A stretch of DNA of 41,099 bases, from the NCBI GenBank assembly GCA_003022125.1, contig PXQH01000063.1:1-41099 (forward strand). Direction: 5' to 3'. The notes beneath the pieces are model-generated. The model made no database searches and was not told the origin of the DNA. It saw nothing but the letters and a program-made list of their open reading frames with translations. How positions within the stretch are numbered: position 1 is the stretch's first letter; each line of letters opens with the position of its first letter. Below are positions 19,704-31,547 of the stretch, piece by piece. Origin of the DNA: Cyanobacteria bacterium QS_8_64_29. Its GTDB lineage: Bacteria > Cyanobacteriota > Cyanobacteriia > Cyanobacteriales > Rubidibacteraceae. A program made the position numbers and the translations under genes.

Positions 19704-20162
19704 ATGCAAAACGCGCAAAGCCCCAACCTAGCCCAGCTCTACGAAACAGACTATGCTCGCTGGCTAGATGAAACCATCGAGCAGCTTAAAGCGCGCGAGT
19801 TCGACGCGCTGGATCTATCCAACCTGATCGAGGAGCTGGCCGATATGGGGTGCAGCCAAAAGCAGGCTCTTGCTAGCAACCTAGAGCTGCTCCTGCGGCA
19901 CTTGCTCAAGTGGAAGTACCAACCCACCCAGCAAACCCCTAGCTGGCGGCTTACCATTCGAGAACGCCGCAAGCAGATTCGCCGCCTGCTGCGCGACAGT
20001 TCCAGCCTCAAGCCCGAACTAGAGCGGCGACTGCCCGAAGAGTATGCGAATGCACGCGAGCTAGCCGCTGATGAAACGGGGCTATCCTTAGATTGGTTCC
20101 CAACCCAGCCACCATTCGGTATTGAGCAGGCCCTTGATGATCGCTTCTGGCCCCAGTCTTAA
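19704..20162 (+). CDS. DUF29 family protein
   Basis: This 152-residue protein shows the DUF29 pattern common in cyanobacteria: LYETDYARWLDETIEQLKA, ALDLSNLIEELADMGCSQKQ and LLLRHLLKWKYQP, then WRLTIRERRKQIRRLL, LPEEYANARELA and a final FGIEQALDDRFWP. It is helical and soluble with no known catalytic motif; the function is unknown. Such genes often occur in multiple copies near mobile or defence regions, and this one sits immediately left of the CRISPR locus. It follows the helicase gene by 47 bases on the same strand. Confidence 0.9.
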   Translation: MQNAQSPNLAQLYETDYARWLDETIEQLKAREFDALDLSNLIEELADMGCSQKQALASNLELLLRHLLKWKYQPTQQTPSWRLTIRERRKQIRRLLRDSSSLKPELERRLPEEYANARELAADETGLSLDWFPTQPPFGIEQALDDRFWPQS

Positions 20163-20236
20163 CCGCTGGCCGCGATCACGACTGGTGGCAACCGCGGACA
20201 GTCGAGCGCTCCCAACGACTGCTTGGTTCTTGTGTT

Positions 20237-20418
20237 CGATAAATGGGGCCGCTCCTAGTAAGAGCGGTGGAACCTTTGGCCTGAGCCGGATCGCTGGGAT
20301 CGGTGGGATCGCTTCAATGTGGCTGCTCCTAGTAAGAGCGGTGGAACATCGATTTGGGCATCGCTCAGGCCGCGATTGCGTGCTTCAATGGGGCCGCTCC
20401 TAATCGGAGCGGTGGAAC
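20237..20418 (-). CRISPR. CRISPR mini-array 1, three 37-bp repeats, two spacers
   Basis: Repeats occupy 20382-20418, 20311-20347 and 20237-20273, with spacers of 34 (20348-20381) and 37 bases (20274-20310). Read on the minus strand the repeat starts GTTCCACCGCTC and ends CCCATTGAAGC, the ATTGAAgC type of 3' end usual for cyanobacterial repeats. The central stem is CCGCTCC/GGAGCGG in the right-hand repeat and one or two pairs weaker in the others. The left-hand repeat is degenerate in its last bases (ATTTATCG), as expected for the leader-distal repeat, so the leader should be on the right, towards csb2. The array lies on the same strand as, and downstream of, the cas operon and could also be reached by read-through. 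Confidence 0.85.
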
Positions 20419-20680
20419 GGCGGAGAGCCAAACCACCCACGATAGGGAATTTTCAAGGTCCAGTTGCGCGAACCCAAGCGGGCAGGCACCCAAACGGGCG
20501 CAAGCGCAGTTGCCGCAATCGTAGCAAAGCGGCTGCAAGCCGCTCGCCGTGCGGCCTCCATCGTTTGCGCGAACCCCTCCAACCAGCCTATTAGCCTAAC
20601 TTCGCCGCAGCTGGGCAATCCGAGCCCATCAGCCATCCCATGCCGTGTGACAGCCACCCCATCGCGCCAGCTTGCCCCGC
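20419..20680 (-). promoter_or_regulatory. Presumed leader of array 1 / end of cas operon
   Basis: These 262 bases separate csb2 from the first repeat of array 1. The repeat-proximal 45 bases are locally AT-richer (GATAGGGAATTTTCAAG on the plus strand), compatible with a short leader. Further right is a 7-bp hairpin with a 3-base loop (AGCGGCT/AGCCGCT, 20528-20544) without a T tract, and two copies of TTGCGCGAACCC (about 20464 and 20571). No open frame here looks like a gene. The assignment as leader rests on repeat polarity alone. Confidence 0.4.
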
Positions 20681-25291
<4,611 letters not shown>

Positions 25292-25292
<1 letters not shown>

Positions 25293-27412
25293 CAGTTCTC
25301 CACCTGTGGGGTGCAGCCGCCCTGGGCCGAGCCGTGCCAGTCAGCGACGCGGACCAAGGTTTCCAAAAATGCCAGCCGGAATGGCCCGTACCCCGCCGGC
25401 GAAAACAGCTTGCCAGCCTGTGCCGCCCACGAAGGACCCATCTCGCTCTCGCCCAGCTCCATGCAAGCGAGCGAGAGCGCTTGCGGCGGCACGCGCAGGC
25501 CGTCGCCCAGATCCAGCACCGGGAACGGTTTGCCCAGCACCCAGTCACCTTCGTGAATGCCCAGGGCATACCGCTCGGCTGTCTCGTCTGGGGGCGGCTC
25601 CTCAATACCTCGATCTTTGGGGTTCAAAGCATACTGTCGGAGAGTGTGCAATCGGGCAGCTTTGCTTGGCGGCGGCCGTTCGTTGGGGCGCGGCTGGATG
25701 GCCGTGCGGACCTTGCCGTGGTGGCAGGCCACCAGGTAGGCCACTAGGAAGTCACCATCCTGCTGGAGTGCCAGCAGCGCGCTGGCGAGCTCGTGGCGGA
25801 ACCCGCGGCGGTCGGAGGGCATGGCGTACTGGTTCTCGCCCCGCTGGTGGTCCGATTTGGCCCAAAAGTCGGTCCAATTGCGATCGGGGCGCTGGTGGGT
25901 CAGCATTGCCTGGAAGTGGGGATGGGCCTTGCCGGCATCGTGCCAGCGGGCAGCGCGCGTTACGGCCTGCTCGGGCAGATCGAGGGCGGCCAACGCATCG
26001 CACAAGCGTTGGGCCTGCTCGCAGACATCCTGCGCGTGCTGCCGGAGCGTGACGAACTGCTTGGCGCCCTGGCTGGGCGCATCGCCGCTGTCGCGATCGG
26101 CGGTTAGGAGCGTCTCGAGCGAGACGGGCTCGGGTTTCTCCTTGCCGCCCGTAAAGCCCAACTCTGAGGAATAGCCCCCTGACGAGCAAGCCATCAGCAG
26201 TGACAGACCGGGGTAGAGATCGGCCGGGTTGGCGCGCTGCCACTCGCCCTGCATGGCATTCCAGCGCCAAGCAGAGCGTTTTTTGACCAACTCGCGCGCT
26301 TGGCCAATGGGAACGCGGCAGAGCTCTGCCGACTGCAGGGCTTCCCTGTTGTCGGCGCGGGTGGGATCGCTAGGCGGGGGCTTGCCTTCGTCCTCCCAGT
26401 TGCGCCAGGCAATGGCAACGTCGCTGTCCTCGGTGTTGCGCACGAACGGCGAGATGTCGATGTCGTGACCGGCCAGGTCCGTTGCCGTCTCGAATAGCTG
26501 CAGCAAGTCGTGCTGGCGCGGAATGAGCCCTTCCACCGCACTCTGCAGCGGCTCGAGGGCTGTCTTGGCCTGCCCCAAGCTTTCAGGACCGGCATCGCCA
26601 AATTGCTCGGTCAGCTGCTGTAGCAATCGGCGCCCCTCCGCCAGTTCCTGGGCGTTGTAGGGGGCTGAAGCTTTGTCCTCAACATCAATCCAGTAAACGG
26701 CGGCCGTCTCGTTCTGAGTGCCCTGGCGGTTGCAACGCCCCACCCGCTGCACGAACGATGACCAGGGCGGCAGCTCGGTAAACAAGCGATCGGCCGAGAT
26801 ATCCACGCCGGCCTCAACCGCCTGGGTCGCCACCCAGACCCCCGTGGGAGCGGGGCTCTCCTCCCCTAGCAATTGCTCATTGAGCGCCTGGCGCTCCGCC
26901 GCCCGAAAGCGCGAGTGCAGTAGGTGCAGCTCGGCGGGACTGACGGCATCCTGCTTTTGCAGGGCCTGATACACCTGCTGCGCCCGGCCCACGCGGTTGC
27001 AAACCACCAGCGCTAGCGACCCTGGCACGTGAACTTGAGCTACCTCTGCTGCCAGATCGCGGGTGTACCGGCGTTGGGCGTTGGCCTGGACCGGGCAAGT
27101 GACCTGGGCTTGGGCAAGCGGTTTGCGAGCGCTAACGAGGGCGCCGAGCCGCTCGTTCTGCAGGTCATCAGCATTGAGCGACTCGGCTGGCCCCAGATCG
27201 GTATCGCAATCTACCGTCTGCAGCCGTTCGGGCTCCAGCGTTGCGCTCATCCACAGCGAATGCGTGGGGCCGTAAGTTTGGAAGCTGTGGCGGAACCACT
27301 GCAGCTGGGCGGTGGTGAGCAACCCAATCCCCATAAGCTGGGTTTCATCCATAACCCAGAGGCAGTCATTGTTGAGCAGGGCAAAATGCACCGGCCAGCG
27401 GTAGCGGCTCAT
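25292..27412 (-). CDS. cas3: Cas3, C-terminal part: helicase motifs II-VI and HD nuclease
   Basis: This 706-residue frame begins MSRYRWPVHFALLNNDCLWV, which in intact type I-G Cas3 lies inside the helicase core. It holds motif II as VMDETQLMG, LWMSATLEPER (motif III), ATQAVEAGVDISADRLF and QRVGRCNRQG (motif VI). The HD nuclease is C-terminal, as in type I-G: RAARWHDAGKAHPHFQAML (HD around residue 491), FRHELASALLAL and YLVACHHGKVR. Motif I is missing because it is encoded by the preceding frame. The ATG at 27412-27410 overlaps the TAA of that frame (TAATG), so coupled translation could yield two halves of one helicase. On its own the product lacks the ATP-binding loop. Confidence 0.9.
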
Positions 27413-27442
27413 TAGCCGCGGTTGAGGGCGCGGCTAATGAGC
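27407..27442. repeat. Perfect 14-bp palindrome at the cas3 break
   Basis: Arms at 27407-27420 (GCTCATTAGCCGCG) and 27429-27442 (CGCGGCTAATGAGC) are exact reverse complements around an 8-base loop. The first arm, in gene sense, spells the overlapping stop/start TAATG of the two cas3 frames. The second spells codons for LISR in the upstream frame. In the cas3 mRNA the hairpin would enclose the end of frame 1 and the start codon of frame 2. Confidence 0.9.
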
Positions 27443-27825
27443 TGGTCCTGAGTGCCAATGAGGATGCTGTCGCGCTCGGGCTCGAGATCCCAGTGGTTGG
27501 CGACAGAGTCACCCATCAGCAGATACAAGCCCACCTCGTCGCGCAGCCCGGCAGCCTTTAACCACCGCTCAGCCGCCCGATAAGTCTGCTCGACCAGCGT
27601 GCGCATGGGCAGGCAGTAGACCAGCCGCCGGGGCGTTCGCGCGCGAGTTTCAGGCGCGGCATAGCGGCGGCGCCAGAGCCAAGCCAGGATGGCAGCTGCC
27701 GTCTTGCCAGCACCGGTGGGGACATCCAGCAGGTAAGGCAGCGCTGGTGCCGTGGCCAGCCGGTGCTGGTAAGGGAAGCGCTCGTTGCCTGTTATGCGGC
27801 GAAACCAGCTATCAAAGTCGCTCAT
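27412..27825 (-). CDS. cas3: Cas3, N-terminal part: Walker A half of helicase
   Basis: From ATG 27825 (MSDFDSWFRRITG) this 137-residue frame encodes the start of Cas3: FPYQHRLATAPALPYLLDVP runs into the Walker A loop PTGAGKTAA. It continues with RLVYCLPMRTLVEQTY (motif Ia) and SILIGTQDQLISRALNRG, then TAA at 27414-27412. In intact relatives the sequence continues through a short Tyr-containing link straight into MSRYRWP, so about four bases appear to be missing here. The start codon lies inside the last codons of the 85-residue ORF (14-base overlap). Together the two cas3 frames account for a normal-length protein. Activity requires association of the halves; otherwise cas3 is dead. Confidence 0.88.
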   Translation of the reverse strand: MSDFDSWFRRITGNERFPYQHRLATAPALPYLLDVPTGAGKTAAAILAWLWRRRYAAPETRARTPRRLVYCLPMRTLVEQTYRAAERWLKAAGLRDEVGLYLLMGDSVANHWDLEPERDSILIGTQDQLISRALNRG

Positions 27826-28069
27826 TAGAGCGCTCCCACGAATTGCAAAGCGCGTCCCCATCCGCAGAAAGCGGATCGGCAGCCGCCTGGCACGCGCGCA
27901 GCTTTTCCCAGCAATTGCTGAGGCGATCCTCGAGGCACTGGCGTGCTTCGCGCTCGCCGGCTAGTTCCGCTTTGAACGCTTGCAACTCCTCAGAGGGCGG
28001 GGCCTGGTAATGCAGCTGCAGCTCGAGCTCCGCCCCCTCACTAGGGGTAGCCTTGAGGTACAATTCCAT
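27812..28069 (-). CDS. Uncharacterised 85-residue protein leading the cas operon
   Basis: ATG 28069 is preceded by GGAG with a five-base spacer, and the frame ends 14 bases inside cas3, so translation is probably coupled. The N-terminal third is a strand pair rich in Glu and Leu (MELYLKATPSEG, ELELQLHYQAPPSEE). Residues about 29-60 form a charged helix with heptad character (LQAFKAELAGEREARQCLED, then RLSNCWEKLRACQ). Three Cys are present. The charge is strongly acidic. I do not recognise it among known type I-G components (Cas3, Csb1-3, Csx17, Cas4-Cas1, Cas2). It might be a small subunit, a regulator or an unrelated passenger; position and coupling are the only evidence. Confidence 0.65.
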   Translation of the reverse strand: MELYLKATPSEGAELELQLHYQAPPSEELQAFKAELAGEREARQCLEDRLSNCWEKLRACQAAADPLSADGDALCNSWERSNERL

Positions 28070-28088
28070 ATCGACTCCATCGAGTTCG

Positions 28089-28116
28089 ACGGCTTTGGGC
28101 TGCCTCCCAAAGCCGT
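28089..28116 (-). promoter_or_regulatory. 11-bp hairpin in the 5' leader of the cas operon
   Basis: ACGGCTTTGGG (28089-28099) and CCCAAAGCCGT (28106-28116) form a perfect 11-bp inverted repeat with a 6-base loop, ending 20 bases before the ATG at 28069 and about 10 bases before its GGAG ribosome site. No T tract follows on the minus strand, so it is not a standard terminator. It could be an operator for a dimeric repressor or an RNA structure that limits ribosome access. Part of its sequence (GACGGCTTT) recurs at 28217. Confidence 0.6.
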
Positions 28117-28272
28117 TACTAACCTATTTTGCTGCAGTTTGGCCGTCAACCTGTAGCTTTAGCGTCCCTAAATATGATTTGACGACTCTAAATGCAGAGA
28201 GCCTAGCGACGATTTGACGGCTTTAAGGGATAGCTGAAAAGCTAGATAAAACTCTATCTGCCTAAGTCAGAG
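28117..28272. promoter_or_regulatory. AT-rich divergent region: cas promoter and array 2 leader
   Basis: This is one of the few AT-rich stretches in the window. It lies between the leftward cas operon and rightward array 2, so it should hold the operon promoter on one strand and the array leader on the other. Two direct repeats, GATTTGACGACTCTAAA (28176-28192) and GATTTGACGGCTTTAAG (28211-28227), start 35 bases apart; TTTGACG could serve as a -35 box or regulator site. A third, partial match is GTTCGACGGCTTTGGG at 28084. No gene is visible here. Confidence 0.5.
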
Positions 28273-28457
28273 TCGATTCCGCTCCGTATAGCAGCGGCCC
28301 TATTGAAGCAAATCTTAGCTGGGGACGCTTCCGGCTACACCAGTCAAGCGCCTCCACGCCTAGCTATGGGCGTGGCCCCTTTGAAGCACTCACGGTCACT
28401 TTCCTCTTTGCCTTACTCGAGTTTCACCGCACCCTCCGGGTGCGGCCCCTTTGAGGT
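28273..28457 (+). CRISPR. CRISPR mini-array 2, three divergent 37-bp repeats
   Basis: Units of 37 bases at 28273-28309, 28351-28387 and 28421-28457 share the 3' block GGCCC(C/T)(T/A)TTGA and, in the first two, the end TTGAAGC seen in array 1. Intervals are 41 (28310-28350) and 33 bases (28388-28420). Each repeat keeps a central hairpin with different bases: CCGCT/AGCGG, CCACGCC/GGCGTGG and CCGCACCC/GGGTGCGG. The last repeat is altered at its 3' end (TTGAGGT), as expected for a leader-distal repeat, which places the leader to the left beside the cas promoter. The array is therefore opposite in orientation to array 1. It stops 19 bases before the stop codon of the S4-domain gene. Confidence 0.7.
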
Positions 28458-28476
28458 AGCTCAGTCACTCGATTCA

Positions 28477-29256
28477 TCATCGGTAGCGCGTTAGGGCAAT
28501 GCGGTAGCGGCCCTTTTTAGTCGTAGAGACCTCGCCCACCACAACTCGACCCTTACCCTGCAGCGCGATCGCATCGCCCGGGCTGACTGCCTGGCTGGGC
28601 TGGGTGACCTCGCGCCAGTTGAGGCGGACCTCGCCCCGCTCGATCGCGGCGGCGGTTTTGCGGCGCGAGAGGCCAAACCCGGCCGATGCTACCGCATCCA
28701 GGCGTAGCGAGGGCTCCACCGCCGTCAGTTCCTTGGTTTGGAGCGGGCGCACCTTGAGCTCATCTAGTCCAATGGGGCGCACCTTGACCGGCACTGATCG
28801 CACGTAGCCCAGCTCGGCCTCCAAAACCGGCACCCCCTCGGGCGCCAGCACCACCTGGGCGCCACCCTCGCCCAGCACCAGAATGTCGCCCACTTGCTCG
28901 CGCGCGACGCCGGCCCCCAGAATGGCCTCTAAAAAGTCGCGGTGGGTGGCGGTATCGAACAGGAAGTTGCCCCCCAGATCCAGCGCCGCCAGCGGCACCT
29001 GGGCCGCATCCAGCGGAACTTGGGCGCGGGCGATGCCCAACCGCTGCCGCTCGGCTTGGGCAAAGCCGCCGCGCGCCAGGGTCTGAATGTCGCTGAGGCG
29101 CTCCAACCGCTGCTGGATCTCGGCGCACGCCGGCGGCGAGAGAAAGTCCGTGACGCTGACCTCCCAGATCTTGAGCGCCCGCTCGGCCCCATCCAGCGCC
29201 TGCGCCAACGAATCGGGCCACTGGGACCCGTGCAGCAGTTCCTCGCGTGGTAGCAT
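28477..29256 (-). CDS. Photosystem II S4-domain protein
   Basis: This 259-residue RNA-binding-type protein is conserved in cyanobacteria and plastids (TIGR03069 family), related to YlmH. ATG 29256 gives MLPREELLHGSQWPDSLAQA, the usual family start; a GTG at 29268 in GTGA overlap with the upstream gene is possible. Landmarks are KIWEVSVTDFLSPPACAEI, LDLGGNFLFDTATHRDFLEA (residues about 92-111), VGDILVLGEGGAQVVLAPE and, at the C-terminus, the S4 domain AGFGLSRRKTAAAIERGEVR with LNWREVTQPSQAVSPGDAIA. Its role is not settled; the family is linked to photosystem II or to ribosome quality control by homology. Its 3' end abuts CRISPR array 2. Confidence 0.9.
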   Translation of the reverse strand: MLPREELLHGSQWPDSLAQALDGAERALKIWEVSVTDFLSPPACAEIQQRLERLSDIQTLARGGFAQAERQRLGIARAQVPLDAAQVPLAALDLGGNFLFDTATHRDFLEAILGAGVAREQVGDILVLGEGGAQVVLAPEGVPVLEAELGYVRSVPVKVRPIGLDELKVRPLQTKELTAVEPSLRLDAVASAGFGLSRRKTAAAIERGEVRLNWREVTQPSQAVSPGDAIALQGKGRVVVGEVSTTKKGRYRIALTRYR

Positions 29257-29264
29257 ACCGGCCG

Positions 29265-29777
29265 TCACGAGGCGGGTTCGGTATAGCCTTGCAAGTTCTC
29301 CGGCTCCAGCGGTTGCAGCACGCGCCGGGCCTGCTCGCTGGCCGCCTGCGAGCCGCGCACCACCACCAGGTACTTGCCTTCGTTGAGGCGGTTGCGGTAG
29401 GGCAGGGCATCGCCACCGCCGATGAGGAGGCCGGCGCCGCCACCGGCGACAAACGCCCCCATGGCGCCCGCGATCACGCCCAACATCCCGCCCAGCACCC
29501 GGTTACCCAGCGCGCCCGCTTGCGCCCAAATCGTAATCTCGGTGAGGGCGTTGAAGGTGGCCCCCGCCACAAACCCAAACGGCACCAGCCACAGCGCCAT
29601 CAGCCGGATTTGGCGCTTGGCGGGCTCGTTGGGGTCAATCAGGCCGAACTCGTCGGCACTCTGATAGCCCTGGCCCACAATGGCGAGCTGCTCGGTGGGG
29701 AGGCCGGCTTTTTCCAGGGCAACGTAGGCTTCCTCGGCTTTGACCCGGCTGGGTAGAACGGCAATCAGGTAGCTCAT
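29265..29777 (-). CDS. Conserved cyanobacterial membrane protein with glycine-rich helices
   Basis: From ATG 29777 (MSYLIAVLPSRVKAEEAYVA) this 170-residue protein has an N-terminal ferredoxin-like strand-helix unit of the 'general stress protein 17M' type (residues 1-40). Two hydrophobic segments follow: LMALWLVPFGFVAGATF (about 60-76) and a Gly/Ala-rich stretch LGGMLGVIAGAMGAFVAGGG (about 95-114). A C-terminal strand unit follows (KYLVVVRGSQAASEQARRVL). The layout suggests a membrane-associated sensor or stress protein of unknown function. An in-frame start at 29810 is less likely. The stop overlaps a GTG of the next gene, so the pair is an operon. Confidence 0.75.
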   Translation of the reverse strand: MSYLIAVLPSRVKAEEAYVALEKAGLPTEQLAIVGQGYQSADEFGLIDPNEPAKRQIRLMALWLVPFGFVAGATFNALTEITIWAQAGALGNRVLGGMLGVIAGAMGAFVAGGGAGLLIGGGDALPYRNRLNEGKYLVVVRGSQAASEQARRVLQPLEPENLQGYTEPAS

Positions 29778-29958
29778 GGGCGCGCTGGCAGCGCTTCGCA
29801 TGGGGCGCAATAATTGTTAGCGTAGCAATTCGCGCGCCCGCGCAGCCGCCGCCGGCCGTTCTGCCAGCATCCGCCCAAGGTGGGAGAATGGCGCAGTGCC
29901 CGTCACGAACGGGGTCGCCCGCGCCGCCCGCGCAAGCCGATTTCAATGTTTGATGCCC

Positions 29959-31539
29959 ATGTCCAAGGTGCTCGTTTCCGATAGCGTCGACCAGTCCGGG
30001 CTTGATGTCCTGTCGCAGGTGGCGCAAGTCGATTGCAAAACCGGCCTGTCCGAAGACGAGCTCGTCCAGCTCATCCCCGACTACGACGCCCTCATGGTGC
30101 GCTCCGGCACCCAGGTCACCGCAGCCATCCTCGATGCCGGTACCCAGCTCAAAATCGTGGGCCGCGCTGGCGTGGGCGTGGACAACATTGACGTTGAGGC
30201 TGCCACGCGCCGCGGCGTCATGGTGGTCAACTCCCCCGAGGGCAACACGGTGGCGGCGGCCGAGCACACCCTGGCCATGATGATGGCGCTCTCGCGCCAC
30301 ATCCCCGAGGCCCACCAGTCCGTCATGGCGCACGAATGGGAGCGCAAGCGCTTTGTGGGCTCCGAGATCTACAAAAAGACCCTGGGCGTGGTGGGCCTGG
30401 GCAAAATTGGGGCCCACGTTGCCCACGTGGCGCGGGCCATGGGGATGCGGCTGCTGGGCTACGACCCCTTCATCTCTGCCGAGCGCGCCGAGCAGCTGGG
30501 GTGCCGCCTGGTGGATCTGGAGTTTTTGTTCGCCGAGTCGGACTACATCACCCTGCATGTCCCCAAAACCGACGAAACCGCCAACCTCATCGATGCCCAG
30601 ACCCTGGGCAAGATGAAAGACCACGCCCGCATCATCAACTGCTCGCGCGGCGGCATCGTCAACGAGGCCGATTTGGCCGAGGCCCTGCGCAACGATCGCA
30701 TCGCGGGGGCGGCGCTGGATGTCTTCGATAGCGAGCCGCTGGCGGATTCGCCGCTGCGGGATTTGGCAGGCAAAGTGGTGCTCACCCCGCACCTGGGGGC
30801 CTCCACCGAGGAAGCCCAGACCAACGTGGCCGTTGATGTGGCTGAGCAGATCCGCGACGTGCTGCTGGGGCTGCCGGCGCGCTCGGCGGTCAACATCCCC
30901 GGGCTCAGCCCCGATGTCATCGAAAAAATCAAGCCCTACATGGACCTGGCCGAGACCCTGGGCAAGCTGGTGGGCCAGCGGGCCGGCGGCCGCCTGGATC
31001 TGCTCAACGTGCGCATGGAGGGCGAGATTGCCGAGGACCGCAGCCAGCCCATCGTCACGGCCGCGCTCAAGGGGCTGCTCACCCCGGCGCTGCAAGAGCG
31101 GGTCAACTACGTCAACGCCAACATTGAGGCCAAAGAGCGCGGCATTCGCGTGGTCGAGACTAAGGACGAATCCTCCCACGACTACGCCGGCTCGCTGCGG
31201 CTGGAGGCGCGGGGCGCGCAGGGCGATCACTCGGTCACCGGCGCGCTGCTCAGCGATCGCGAGGTCCGCATTACCAACATTGACGGCTTCCCCGTGAGCG
31301 TGCCGCCCAGCAACTACATGCTGTTTACGGTCCATCGGGACATGCCCGGCATCATCGGCCAGATCGGCTCGCTGTTGGGCAGCTTCAACGTCAACATCGC
31401 CAGCATGCAGGTGGGGCGCAAGATCGTGCGCGGCGATGCGGTTATGGTGCTGAGCATCGACGACCCGCTGCCGGAAGGCCTGCTGGATGAGATCACCAAG
31501 GTCTCGGGGGTCAGCGACGCCTACACGGTCAAGCTCTAG
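29959..31539 (+). CDS. serA: D-3-phosphoglycerate dehydrogenase
   Basis: SerA oxidises 3-phosphoglycerate with NAD as the first step of serine synthesis. ATG 29959 (MSKVLVSDSVDQSGLDVL) gives 526 residues, the normal length of the long form; ATG 29953 is equally placed. The NAD-binding loop is LGVVGLGKIGAHVAHVA. The catalytic residues are the Arg in NCSRGGIVNEADL, the Glu in FDSEPLADSPL and the His in LTPHLGASTEEAQTN. An intervening ASB domain (residues about 310-440) precedes the C-terminal ACT domain (FTVHRDMPGIIGQIGSLLG), which usually mediates serine feedback. prmA follows eight bases later, an arrangement common in cyanobacteria. Confidence 0.97.
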   Translation: MSKVLVSDSVDQSGLDVLSQVAQVDCKTGLSEDELVQLIPDYDALMVRSGTQVTAAILDAGTQLKIVGRAGVGVDNIDVEAATRRGVMVVNSPEGNTVAAAEHTLAMMMALSRHIPEAHQSVMAHEWERKRFVGSEIYKKTLGVVGLGKIGAHVAHVARAMGMRLLGYDPFISAERAEQLGCRLVDLEFLFAESDYITLHVPKTDETANLIDAQTLGKMKDHARIINCSRGGIVNEADLAEALRNDRIAGAALDVFDSEPLADSPLRDLAGKVVLTPHLGASTEEAQTNVAVDVAEQIRDVLLGLPARSAVNIPGLSPDVIEKIKPYMDLAETLGKLVGQRAGGRLDLLNVRMEGEIAEDRSQPIVTAALKGLLTPALQERVNYVNANIEAKERGIRVVETKDESSHDYAGSLRLEARGAQGDHSVTGALLSDREVRITNIDGFPVSVPPSNYMLFTVHRDMPGIIGQIGSLLGSFNVNIASMQVGRKIVRGDAVMVLSIDDPLPEGLLDEITKVSGVSDAYTVKL

Positions 31540-31547
31540 GCGCGGCC

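Noticed and set aside
20419-20680. Further CRISPR repeats or a cas2/cas6 gene right of array 1
   Set aside because: No 37-bp unit with the GTTCCACC or TTGAAGC ends recurs here, and no frame has Cas features.
27407-27442. Rho-independent terminator at the cas3 junction
   Set aside because: The hairpin is strong but has no T tract on either strand and lies inside coding sequence.
29635-31335. 566-codon frame antisense to serA
   Set aside because: Long antisense frames are common in GC-rich DNA. It is rich in His/Gly/Asp with no motif and covers intact serA.
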